DNA from: Hoeflea_A sp965228435
Lineage (GTDB): Bacteria; Pseudomonadota; Alphaproteobacteria; Rhizobiales; Rhizobiaceae
Direction: 5' to 3'
Length of the DNA: 64,000 nt
Assembly (NCBI GenBank): GCA_965228435.1
Contig: OZ245818.1
Span: forward strand, 3,286,001 to 3,350,000
A model generated the notes under the pieces. That model did no database searches, was not told the DNA's origin, and saw only the letters and a list, made by a program, of their open reading frames with translations. Shown piece by piece: positions 28,433 to 36,327 of the stretch. The translations under genes were made by a program, and so were the position numbers. Each line of letters starts with the position of its first letter. Within the stretch, counting starts at the first letter, position 1.

Positions 28433-29668
28433 ATGGCGGACAAAACTATTCTGGTCGTCGGGACCTACGACACCAAGAACGATGAACTTGAATTCATGGC
28501 GGACAAGATCACCGCCCTGGGCGGGACGGTCTTGACGATGGATGTCAGTGTTCTCGGAGATCCCGAGAATCCGACGGACTACTCCAAACATGATGTGGCC
28601 GAAGCGGGTGGCAGTTCCATCAAAGCCGCCATCGACAGCGGAAGCGAACATCTGGCCATGCAGATCATGTCCAATGGCGCTTGCACGCTGTCCCGTCAGC
28701 TTTTCGACGGAGGCAAGGTGGATGGCGTCATTATTCTTGGCGGTACCATGGGCACCGACCTTGCGCTGGATGTCTGTCAGTCGCTGCCGATCGGCGTTCC
28801 GAAATATGTGGTCTCGACAGTGTCCTTTTCTGCACTGATCCCCGCCGATCGTCTGTCGCCGGACATTCAGATGATCCTGTGGGCCGGTGGTCTCTATGGT
28901 GTGAACGCAATCTGCAAATCTTCCCTGGCGCAGGCTGCCGGAGCGGTGCTGGGGGCCGCACGCGCCGCGGAACCCATCGGCGTTGCGAGACCAACCGTGG
29001 GCATCACCTCGCTGGGCACCTCTTGCCTGAAATACATCAAGACTCTGAAACCCGAGCTCGAGAAACGCGGCTACGAAGTCGCCGTCTTTCACGCCATGGG
29101 GATGGGCGGCATGGCGTTCGAGCAGATTGCGGCGCAGAAAGGGTTCGTCTGCGTGATGGACTTTGCCGGCTGCGAGCTGGGCAATCTGTTGGCTGGTTCG
29201 GTCGTCAATGCCGGCAAAGATCGCCACCGGGCGGCGGGCCGCGCCGGTATCCCCCAGATCGTCGCGCCTGGCTGCATGGACCTGATCGATTTTGCCGGCT
29301 GGCAAGACATTCCCGACCGCTTCCAGGATCGCCCGATCCACACCCACAACAAGCTGGTCAAGAACACGTTCTACAATGCCGATGAGCGTCGCGAGATCGC
29401 CCGCGAACTGAACAGCCGACTGGGAGAAAGTCCGGCACCAACGCACCTGATCATCCCCAATGGCGGGATCGAGGAATGGGATCGCCCTGGCGGCGATTGC
29501 CATGACCCCGAGGGGTTGGCGGCCTTTCTGGACGAGTTGCGGACTACCGTTTCCCCCACGGTCAAGGCCACGGAAATCGACGCTCATATCAACGATCCCG
29601 AGTTCTGCACCGAAGCGCTGACGATCTTCGATGCCTGGGTCGAAGCAGGGATCGTTCCGAAGAGTTGA
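28433..29668 (+). CDS. Tm-1-like ATP-binding domain protein (UPF0261)
   Basis: 411 residues. MADKTILVVGTYDTKNDELE at the start and the loops MSNGACTLSRQLFDGGKVDG and GGTMGTDLALDV match UPF0261, related to the ATP-binding half of the tomato Tm-1 resistance protein. The bacterial function is not established to my knowledge. The gene has GGGAGG before its ATG, 29 bp after the palindromic element. It was probably once directly joined to the SDR/flavoprotein operon, which suggests a role in that pathway. Confidence 0.82.
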   Translation: MADKTILVVGTYDTKNDELEFMADKITALGGTVLTMDVSVLGDPENPTDYSKHDVAEAGGSSIKAAIDSGSEHLAMQIMSNGACTLSRQLFDGGKVDGVIILGGTMGTDLALDVCQSLPIGVPKYVVSTVSFSALIPADRLSPDIQMILWAGGLYGVNAICKSSLAQAAGAVLGAARAAEPIGVARPTVGITSLGTSCLKYIKTLKPELEKRGYEVAVFHAMGMGGMAFEQIAAQKGFVCVMDFAGCELGNLLAGSVVNAGKDRHRAAGRAGIPQIVAPGCMDLIDFAGWQDIPDRFQDRPIHTHNKLVKNTFYNADERREIARELNSRLGESPAPTHLIIPNGGIEEWDRPGGDCHDPEGLAAFLDELRTTVSPTVKATEIDAHINDPEFCTEALTIFDAWVEAGIVPKS

Positions 29669-29756
29669 ATCGCGATGGGTGGTTACACCGCTCCACTTGC
29701 GCTGCGGCAAACGAAGTGAAATGGTCGGGGCCTGTTTTTCACGAGAGCCCCATCCC

Positions 29757-30368
29757 ATGAGTTTTGAATACCTTCTGACTTCCCTGATTGTCGTTTTATT
29801 GCCCGGTACCGGGGTCATCTACACGCTGGCCTGGGGGCTTGGGCGTGGTGCACGCGCGGCGTCCTGGGCAGCTCTCGGCTGCACTTTTGGTATCGTGCCG
29901 CACATTGTTGCCAGTATCGTCGGTCTTGCGGCCTTACTGCATGCCAGCGCGCTGGCCTTCCAGATCGTCAAGTATCTCGGTGTTGCCTATCTGCTCTACA
30001 TGGCCTGGAGCGTTTTGCGGCAGTCGGGGCCGTTGCAGGTGGCGGAGGAGAAATCAGAGCCGGCCGTGGTGCGCATCGTCGTCAACGGCTTCCTGCTCAA
30101 CATCCTCAATCCCAAATTGTCGCTGTTCTTCCTGGCCTTTCTGCCGCAATTCGTGCCGGCAACTGCCGTCAATCCGACCCTCGACATGCTGCTGCTGGCG
30201 CTAATCTTCATGGCGCTGACCTTTGTCGTCTTCATCGGCTACGGGCTGTTTGCCGCGGCGACACGGTCCTATCTCGCCGCCAAACCACAGGCCATGACCT
30301 GGCTGCGGCGGAGCTTTGCCGGTGCCTTTGGACTTCTCGGCTTGCGGCTCGCGTTCGCGGATCGTTAG
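29757..30368 (+). CDS. LysE-family translocator
   Basis: 203 residues from ATG 29757, with about six helices. The family pattern VLLPGTGVIYTLAWGLGRGARAA near the N-terminus and FLLNILNPKLSLFFLAFLPQF in the middle is clear. Members export amino acids or homoserine lactones. It lies alone 88 bp after the UPF0261 gene, and its relation to that operon is not certain. Confidence 0.82.
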   Translation: MSFEYLLTSLIVVLLPGTGVIYTLAWGLGRGARAASWAALGCTFGIVPHIVASIVGLAALLHASALAFQIVKYLGVAYLLYMAWSVLRQSGPLQVAEEKSEPAVVRIVVNGFLLNILNPKLSLFFLAFLPQFVPATAVNPTLDMLLLALIFMALTFVVFIGYGLFAAATRSYLAAKPQAMTWLRRSFAGAFGLLGLRLAFADR

Positions 30369-30419
30369 TCGACGGATCATTTGGAAAAACTACTCACCCA
30401 AGCCTAGACGGAGTCACCC

Positions 30420-30728
30420 ATGAGCTTTTCACTTCAAGTTCTCTATCCGACCGCAAACGGCACGACGTTCGATCATGACTATTACCTGTCCAAACATATG
30501 GACATCGTCCATGAGCATATGGGGCAGCATGTTGAGCGCAGCGTGGTGACAAAAGGGCTCGCCGGAGGACCCAACGTTCCTGCCGGTTACCATGCCATTG
30601 CGACATTTGTTTTCGCCGATCAGGCGGCGCTTGATGCTGGCATGGCCGCATCCGGGCCGGCGGTGAAAGACATTCCGAATTTTTACAGCGGTGAGCCTCA
30701 GGTTCTCGTCGGCGAGGTGACCGGATAG
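30420..30728 (+). CDS. EthD-family protein
   Basis: 102 residues. LQVLYPTANGTTFDHDYYLS, then KHMDIVHEHMGQHV, matches the EthD ferredoxin-like domain (the YP...F...HYY..H..L pattern). GGAG precedes the ATG. EthD proteins accompany cytochrome P450 ether degradation or other catabolic operons; here there is no P450, so the role is open. It converges with a LysR gene. Confidence 0.75.
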   Translation: MSFSLQVLYPTANGTTFDHDYYLSKHMDIVHEHMGQHVERSVVTKGLAGGPNVPAGYHAIATFVFADQAALDAGMAASGPAVKDIPNFYSGEPQVLVGEVTG

Positions 30729-30744
30729 CAGATTTTCGGTCGAC

Positions 30745-31668
30745 TCAGGGTCGGTCCGAAATTGAAGCGATGCAGTGTCTGCTTTCGGTGAGGATCCAGT
30801 CGCGGAATGCCTGGACCTCCGGCCGCAAGGTGCTGCCCTGGCGGATTGTCAGGCAATAGTGCTGGCCGAGGGGCGTGGATCGTGTCAGCGGTCGGACAAG
30901 CCGACCCTGCTCCAGTGCGTCGGCGACGAAAATGCCCTGACCAAGCGCAACACCCAGGCCGTTCGCAGCAAGTTCGATTGCGGTGTGCGAGGTGTTGGCG
31001 ACGATGCCGCCTTCGATTGCCCGGTTGGATTGGCCTGATGTGGCGCCCAGGAAATTCCCCCAGGTCGGGAAGATCGCCGCGGCCGGCCCCCAATCCGTGT
31101 GTATCAGCCGCACGCTGGATAGATCCGCGGCTGAGCGTATCGGACCGTACCGGCTCAGGAATTCGGGCGAGCAGACCGGATAGACGCGGTCCTCCATGAC
31201 GGTCTCGGAAGCGTGAGCCGGATAGTGGAACGACCCGTAGGTAAGTCGGGCATCGATCCGTTCGTGGTCGAAATCGACCGGATCCTCGTCGCCCCTCAAT
31301 GCGATGTCCATTGGACCGTGCCGGTCAAGATAGGACGCCAGCCGCGGCGGCAGCCAGCCGGTTGCCATGGAGGGCGGTACCGACACCGTCAACCGGGTCC
31401 TTCGTGGTGATCCGCTCAATTGCTGTGCCACGCCGCTGATCTCCTCGAAGGCTGCCGAGAGCCTCGGAAGCACTTCCAGTCCCGCCTCAGTCAGCGCAAT
31501 GCCACGATTGACACGGCGAAACAGCTGTCTGCCGAGTTGCGTCTCCAGCCCGCGCACCAACTGACTGACTGCTGCCGGCGTGACGGCCAGCTCACCGGCG
31601 GCGGCAGCAAAACTGCCGGTCCGGGCGGCGGCCTCGAAAGCCTGCAGGCTGCGCAAAGAAGGCGTCAT
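30745..31668 (-). CDS. LysR-family transcriptional regulator, GcvA-like
   Basis: 307 residues with the LysR N-terminal HTH: LQAFEAAARTGSFAAAAGEL, then VTPAAVSQLVRGLETQLG. The effector domain (RLTVSVPPSMATGWLPPRLA) resembles GcvA-type regulators. It is divergent from the desaturase gene over a 99-bp AT-rich gap, so it probably controls that gene and itself. Confidence 0.88.
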   Translation of the reverse strand: MTPSLRSLQAFEAAARTGSFAAAAGELAVTPAAVSQLVRGLETQLGRQLFRRVNRGIALTEAGLEVLPRLSAAFEEISGVAQQLSGSPRRTRLTVSVPPSMATGWLPPRLASYLDRHGPMDIALRGDEDPVDFDHERIDARLTYGSFHYPAHASETVMEDRVYPVCSPEFLSRYGPIRSAADLSSVRLIHTDWGPAAAIFPTWGNFLGATSGQSNRAIEGGIVANTSHTAIELAANGLGVALGQGIFVADALEQGRLVRPLTRSTPLGQHYCLTIRQGSTLRPEVQAFRDWILTESRHCIASISDRP

Positions 31669-31706
31669 TCAGGTACCAATCAACAAGTTTTTCTTTTCTA
31701 TAAGTC

Positions 31707-31722
31707 AAAAATCATCGTTTTT
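31707..31722. promoter_or_regulatory. small AT-rich inverted repeat in the LysR/desaturase promoter gap
   Basis: AAAAA-TCATCG-TTTTT lies in the divergent 99-bp gap, embedded in an AT-rich stretch unlike the neighbouring coding DNA. It is a weak candidate for the LysR site; the arms are low-complexity. Confidence 0.25.
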
Positions 31723-31767
31723 CAGCAAAAATTCCTTGATTTAGATTGGCCTGGAAAGGACGCTCGA

Positions 31768-32661
31768 ATGGACCACAGGGAATTTCTGAAAACGCTCCCG
31801 CTGGATCAACGCCAGCGACTCAACGCCAGATCAGATGCCGTCGGGCTGATCCATCTCGCAGTCCATTGGGGCCTGATCCTGTGCGTCGGAAGCTTGATTG
31901 CCCTGAAAGGTCCCGGGTGGCAGGCGCTGGTTCCAATTCAGGGCGTCCTGATCGTCTTCCTGTTCACGCTGCTGCATGAGACATGCCACATGACCCCGTT
32001 CGAGACGGCCCGGCTCAACTCGGCCGTCGGCAAGGTTTGCGGTTTCCTGCTGTTTCTGCCACCCATGTGGTTTCGCTATTTTCACTTCGCCCATCACCGC
32101 CACACCCAGGATCCCGACCTCGATCCGGAGCTTGCGGAAGCCAAACCGGAGACGTGGGCGGAATACATCCTGCATGTTTCCGGGTTCCCGGTGCTGTTTG
32201 GACAGCTGAAAACGCTCATCCGCAATGCGCTGGGTGGTTGCAATGATGCCTTCGTGCCGAAACAGCGGCTTGCTGCCATCACCGCGGAAGCGCGAATCAT
32301 GCTCCTCCTCTACGTGGGCGTCGCGGCCATCGGTTTCACCTGGAATCTCGTGGGGATTCTGACCGTCTGGATCGTGCCGATTGTGCTGGGGCAACCGTTC
32401 CTTCGGCTCTACCTGCTGGCGGAACATGGCCGCTGTCCGCGGGTGTCGAATATGTTCGAGAACACACGGACGACCTTCACGAACCGGATCGTGCGTAAGC
32501 TTGCATGGAACATGCCCTACCACGCCGAACACCATGCCTGTCCGACCGTGCCGTTTCATCGGCTGCCGGACCTGCACCGACTGGTACAGCCGCATCTTCG
32601 CGAAACGGAAAGCGGTTATGGGCGGTTTCACCGCAAATTCGTGTCGGATCTATCGCGGTAG
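31768..32661 (+). CDS. membrane fatty acid desaturase-type protein
   Basis: 297 residues from ATG 31768 (AAGGA seven bases upstream). The three His boxes of the di-iron membrane desaturase family are present: HETCH at about 70-74, HFAHHRH at about 106-112, and HAEHH near 258. Hydrophobic pairs of helices surround them. The reaction is desaturation or hydroxylation of a lipid or similar hydrocarbon; the electron donor is not nearby. A divergent LysR gene suggests regulated expression. It converges with the GntR gene. Confidence 0.8.
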   Translation: MDHREFLKTLPLDQRQRLNARSDAVGLIHLAVHWGLILCVGSLIALKGPGWQALVPIQGVLIVFLFTLLHETCHMTPFETARLNSAVGKVCGFLLFLPPMWFRYFHFAHHRHTQDPDLDPELAEAKPETWAEYILHVSGFPVLFGQLKTLIRNALGGCNDAFVPKQRLAAITAEARIMLLLYVGVAAIGFTWNLVGILTVWIVPIVLGQPFLRLYLLAEHGRCPRVSNMFENTRTTFTNRIVRKLAWNMPYHAEHHACPTVPFHRLPDLHRLVQPHLRETESGYGRFHRKFVSDLSR

Positions 32662-32675
32662 AGAGCTGCCCGCCT

Positions 32676-33356
32676 CTATTCCCAGTCAACGCTGCCGGCG
32701 GCGGCGAGCAGATGTGAGCGCATGACGCTGGCGGCCCATGTTGGCGAACGGGCGCGCAGCGCCTCGGCCATCTCGCGATGATGCAGTGAGCTGCGCTGCA
32801 GATCGCTCTCGGAGTACATCTTGTAGGTGCGAAAAACCAGCGCCATGTCAGTGGTCATGGAGATCAACCGGGCCAGTCGTTCGGATTGGGCCGCCTCGAT
32901 TATCAATTTGTGAAACCGTTCATTGGACTCCGACAGGACCCGGAAATCCTCGTCGCTGCTCGGCGGGGTGCGCTCGATCATGATTTCCGACAGCCGCTCG
33001 AGTTCCTCGATCTGTTCATCGGAGGCGAGAGTAGCTGCCCGTTCGATGGCATAGGATTCGAGCATGGCGCGGATGTTGAAGACCTGGTCGATTTCGTCGC
33101 GTGTCCACTCGGCGACGCGGAAACCCCGCCCGTTGCCGGAGGCGATCAGACCTTCCATTTCCAAGCGCCGAAGTGCGTCACGGATCGGAGTACGGCTGAT
33201 GCCGAAGCGTTCCGAGAGCATCTGCTCGGTCAGCCGCTGGCCGCCGGCAAACTCGCCCGAGGCAATGGCCTGGCGCAGAGCGCCATAGGCGTGCTCGCTG
33301 GCCGACTGGCCAGCCGGCGGCGCCGTGTCCGACTTGGTTTGTGCGCTTTCTGACAT
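32676..33356 (-). CDS. GntR-family regulator, FCD subfamily
   Basis: 226 residues from ATG 33356. The winged helix is LSERFGISRTPIRDALRRLEMEGLI, followed by an FCD domain with metal/ligand acids and His (ESNERFHKLIIEAA, LHHREMAEALRAR). It lies 5 bp after the HMG-CoA-lyase-like gene in a two-gene minus operon divergent from the CoA-transferase/hydantoinase operon. It is the natural regulator of both, with TTGTATACCG repeats as possible sites. Confidence 0.86.
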   Translation of the reverse strand: MSESAQTKSDTAPPAGQSASEHAYGALRQAIASGEFAGGQRLTEQMLSERFGISRTPIRDALRRLEMEGLIASGNGRGFRVAEWTRDEIDQVFNIRAMLESYAIERAATLASDEQIEELERLSEIMIERTPPSSDEDFRVLSESNERFHKLIIEAAQSERLARLISMTTDMALVFRTYKMYSESDLQRSSLHHREMAEALRARSPTWAASVMRSHLLAAAGSVDWE

Positions 33357-33361
33357 GCCTG

Positions 33362-34255
33362 TTATGCCGCGACCGGTGGAAAAACACCGGCCTTCATGAG
33401 CTGCCCGGGCTGTGGCCGGTCCAGCAGACCCTCGATCCACAATGCCGCATCGATTGCGCTTTGCAGATCGACCCCGGTCGCAACGCCGGACCGGTCAAGC
33501 ATGTAGACGAGATCTTCCAGCGGGATGTTGCCAGTGGCCTTCGGTGCGAACGGGCACCCGCCGGTGCCGGCCAGACTGGCGTCGAGTGATGCCGCCCCCG
33601 CCGCGACGGCCGCCCAGGCATTGGCAAGTCCGGTGTTGCGGGTATTGTGGAAATGGCAGCGGACCGGGATATCCGGAAATCGTTCGCGCACGGCGGCAAC
33701 GCGCTGCGTGACATCGCCCGGGCTGGCGACACCAATTGTGTCAGCAAGGCCGATTTCGTGTGGTGCGTCGCGTGCGACTGCATCGATGACGGAAAGCAAA
33801 CGGTCGAGGGGCACTTCGCCTTCGAAGGGACACCCGAAGGCCGCGCCGATGGTAACGCCGGCGCGCACACGGCCGCGTGCGGCGGCGGCGATATCGGTCC
33901 ATGCGGCCACGGTTTCGAACGTGTCGGCACCCTGATTGCGGCGATTGAATGTGTCTGTGGCAACAACGACGAAATTGATCTCGTCCAGCGCGGTTTCGAC
34001 CGCCCTGTCGAAGCCGCGCTGGTTCAGCACCAGACCGATCAGCGTGACGTCCTCACGGTTCGGGAGAGAAGCGATCAACTCCTCGGCTTCGGCCATCTGC
34101 GGCACTCGCTTCGGGTTGACGAAACTCGCCACTTCCAGCCGCCTCACGCCAGCGTCGATGCTCTTCGAGATCAATGCTCCTTTTTCTTGCAGAGACAGGA
34201 TCCGCTTCTCGTTTTGTATACCGTCACGCGCTGTGACATCCACCAATTCGACCAT
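33362..34255 (-). CDS. hydroxymethylglutaryl-CoA lyase-like protein
   Basis: 297 residues from ATG 34255. TARDGIQNEKR matches the HMG-CoA lyase substrate loop, CHFHNTRNTGLAN gives the HxH metal ligands, and GTGGCPFAPKATGN contains the catalytic Cys loop. A TIM-barrel lyase of this group cleaves 3-hydroxy-3-methyl-acyl-CoA to acetyl-CoA or pyruvate plus another fragment. With the CoA-transferase across the promoter it would activate and cleave a branched hydroxy acid. It probably starts at VELVDV; longer readings cross the operator. Confidence 0.85.
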   Translation of the reverse strand: MVELVDVTARDGIQNEKRILSLQEKGALISKSIDAGVRRLEVASFVNPKRVPQMAEAEELIASLPNREDVTLIGLVLNQRGFDRAVETALDEINFVVVATDTFNRRNQGADTFETVAAWTDIAAAARGRVRAGVTIGAAFGCPFEGEVPLDRLLSVIDAVARDAPHEIGLADTIGVASPGDVTQRVAAVRERFPDIPVRCHFHNTRNTGLANAWAAVAAGAASLDASLAGTGGCPFAPKATGNIPLEDLVYMLDRSGVATGVDLQSAIDAALWIEGLLDRPQPGQLMKAGVFPPVAA

Positions 34256-34308
34256 TTTTGCCTGAAAACGCCTCTTTTCTTTTCGGGAAATTGAGCTATT
34301 GTATACCG
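34214..34308. promoter_or_regulatory. two copies of TTGTATACCG spaced 85 bp (GntR operator candidates)
   Basis: TTGTATACCG occurs at 34214-34223, inside the first codons of the HMG-CoA-lyase-like gene, and again at 34299-34308 in the divergent promoter. TTGTATAC is half of the TTGTATACAA-type palindromes bound by several FCD GntR proteins. The 85-bp offset is close to eight helical turns, which would allow looping by one dimer pair. Confidence 0.45.
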
Positions 34309-34410
34309 AAGGGGCGCACAAAAACAATGCCAAGCGCCGGGGGCCTTGCCGCCCCAGGGAGGAAATTCAACCGGCAAGACGATCGAAAACCATCTGGATG
34401 GACTGCGGAT

Positions 34411-35625
34411 ATGTCGCAAAATGATGGCGGGCGTCACGGCCCGCTGCAGGACCTACGCGTGCTTGAAATGGGCCAGCTCCTTGCCGGCCCGTTTTGCGGG
34501 CAGCTGCTTGCCGATTTCGGCGCGGATGTCATCAAGTTCGAGCAGCCGGAGGTCGGCGATCCGATGCGCCAATGGGGCCGCGAAAAACCGCACGGCAAGT
34601 CGCTGTGGTGGCCGGTCGTGGCGCGCAACAAGAAGTCGGCGACGCTCAACCTGCGCACCGAGGAAGGCCAGACAATCATTCGCGAGCTGGTGGCAAGATC
34701 CGACATTCTGCTGGAGAATTTTCGCCCGGGAACGCTGGAGCGCTGGAACCTCTCCTACGAAGCGCTGGCCGAGATCAATCCGCGCATCATCATGGTCCGG
34801 GTGACCGGCTTCGGCCAGACCGGACCCTACGCCAGTCGCGCCGGCTATGGCGCAATTGGCGAGGCGATGGGTGGGCTTCGGCATGTGGTCGGCGATCCGT
34901 CAACGCCACCGAGCCGTATGGGCATTTCCATCGGCGATGAACTGGCGGCCGTCTATGCCACCATGGGCACGCTGATGGCGGTGCATGCGCGCGAGCGCAC
35001 CGGCCGCGGCCAGGTGGTCGATAGCGCCATCTATGAGGCCGTGCTTGGCATGATGGAATCACTGATCACCGAATACGACCAGGCCGGCTACATCCGCGAG
35101 CGAACCGGCGCCGTGTTGCCGAATGTTTCGCCGTCCAACGTGTTTCCAACCAAGGATGGCAAACTGATGCTGATTGCCGCCAACCAGGATACCGTCTTCA
35201 AGCGGCTGGCCGCGGCCATGGGCAGGCCGGAGCTTGCCGAAGACGAACGGTACGCCACGCATGGTGCACGCGGTGCCCATATGCGCGAGTTGGATGGATT
35301 GATCGCCGACTGGACCGGGACAATCGATCGCGATGAACTCGAACAGCTGCTGCATGACCACGGCGTGCCCTGTGGGCTCATCTATCGGCCTCCGGAAATG
35401 ATGGCCGATCCGCACTTCCAGGCTCGTGAAGCGATTGTCGAAGTGCCGGATCCGGTGTTCGGCAAACTGAAGATGCAGAATGTCGCGCCTCGTCTGTCCG
35501 AAACGCCTGGCGAGATCCGCCATGCCGGCCCGGAACTCGGTGCTGACAATAACTACGTTTACCGGGAACTGCTTGATATTGCAGAGGGAACTTTGGAAGA
35601 TTACCGACAGAGAGGGATCATATAG
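34411..35625 (+). CDS. CaiB/BaiF family III CoA-transferase
   Basis: About 404 residues from ATG 34411; earlier in-frame starts (34327) lie in non-family sequence. LQDLRVLEMGQLLAGPFCGQ and the catalytic Asp in GRGQVVDSAIYEAVLG match the family. These enzymes transfer CoA between carboxylates. It is the first gene of an eight-gene operon, 12 bp before the HTH/coiled-coil gene. Its partner is probably the lyase-like gene across the promoter. The acceptor acid is unknown. Confidence 0.87.
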   Translation: MSQNDGGRHGPLQDLRVLEMGQLLAGPFCGQLLADFGADVIKFEQPEVGDPMRQWGREKPHGKSLWWPVVARNKKSATLNLRTEEGQTIIRELVARSDILLENFRPGTLERWNLSYEALAEINPRIIMVRVTGFGQTGPYASRAGYGAIGEAMGGLRHVVGDPSTPPSRMGISIGDELAAVYATMGTLMAVHARERTGRGQVVDSAIYEAVLGMMESLITEYDQAGYIRERTGAVLPNVSPSNVFPTKDGKLMLIAANQDTVFKRLAAAMGRPELAEDERYATHGARGAHMRELDGLIADWTGTIDRDELEQLLHDHGVPCGLIYRPPEMMADPHFQAREAIVEVPDPVFGKLKMQNVAPRLSETPGEIRHAGPELGADNNYVYRELLDIAEGTLEDYRQRGII

Positions 35626-35637
35626 GGCGAAAATCGA

Positions 35638-36327
35638 TTGACTGACTATGGGCCCGACCAGCGACTGACCATTGGCGAGGCAGCCAGAAGGCTCGGGACG
35701 AGCCGTATGCGGGTGCGTGAAGCGCTGGCCGCGGGAATGCTCAGTGGCTACCGCAACAACCAGGGCCATTGGCTGGTCGATACCGAAACTTTGCCGGCTT
35801 CACTGGACGGATTACAGGCGGCCTCGCTGCCGCCGGACCGACTGCTAGAGCTGCTGTTCGACGAAGTCGAAGAATTGCAGCAGACGATTGAGGAAAGGGA
35901 CACGACGATCGCACAGCTGACGGCATTGATGGAGCGACAGGGCAATGCGCTCGAGCGCGCCGTATCGATCGCCGAGGACCGCGGCGACCGGTACAGCAGC
36001 GATCAGGTGCAAGCTTTGTCCGCGACCAGCGACCGGGCACTGCGGTTGCTCGAGGATGCAATGGATCGGCTGAGCGGCAACGAACATTCGATCCAACAGC
36101 TATCGCAACTGGTCGAGCGTGGCGTCGCGACGTCCGAGCAGTTCGATGCGCAATTACAGCGGCATCAGGACCATATCGAGGAAAAACAGGCGGTGATCGA
36201 GCAGCAGGGACGAATGATCGACCGGCTGTTCTCGCTGTCGGACAAGGTGTTGGGGATTGCTGGCCTGTCGAGCCGGCGCGATGGTCTGCTGCGCCGCTTC
36301 TTCAATCGCTCCGGGGAGGGCAAATGA
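35638..36327 (+). CDS. unrecognised HTH/coiled-coil protein
   Basis: 229 residues from TTG 35638 (AGGGCG upstream). Residues about 10-50 form an excisionase/MerR-like helix-turn-helix (LTIGEAARRLGTSRMRVREAL, then NNQGHWLVDTETLP). Long coiled coils follow at about 68-118 and 145-200, with a basic amphipathic tail (RRDGLLRRFFNRS). There is no signal peptide. It overlaps the HyuA gene by ATGA, so it is made with the enzyme. I do not recognise a family with an established function. A DNA-binding regulator, or a scaffold that docks on the coiled coils of HyuA and the permease, are both possible. Confidence 0.7.
   Translation: MTDYGPDQRLTIGEAARRLGTSRMRVREALAAGMLSGYRNNQGHWLVDTETLPASLDGLQAASLPPDRLLELLFDEVEELQQTIEERDTTIAQLTALMERQGNALERAVSIAEDRGDRYSSDQVQALSATSDRALRLLEDAMDRLSGNEHSIQQLSQLVERGVATSEQFDAQLQRHQDHIEEKQAVIEQQGRMIDRLFSLSDKVLGIAGLSSRRDGLLRRFFNRSGEGK

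Noticed and set aside
28256..29818. 520-codon minus-strand open frame
   Set aside because: Antisense to the UPF0261 gene and running into the palindromic element; His/Gly/Asp-rich, typical of shadow frames.
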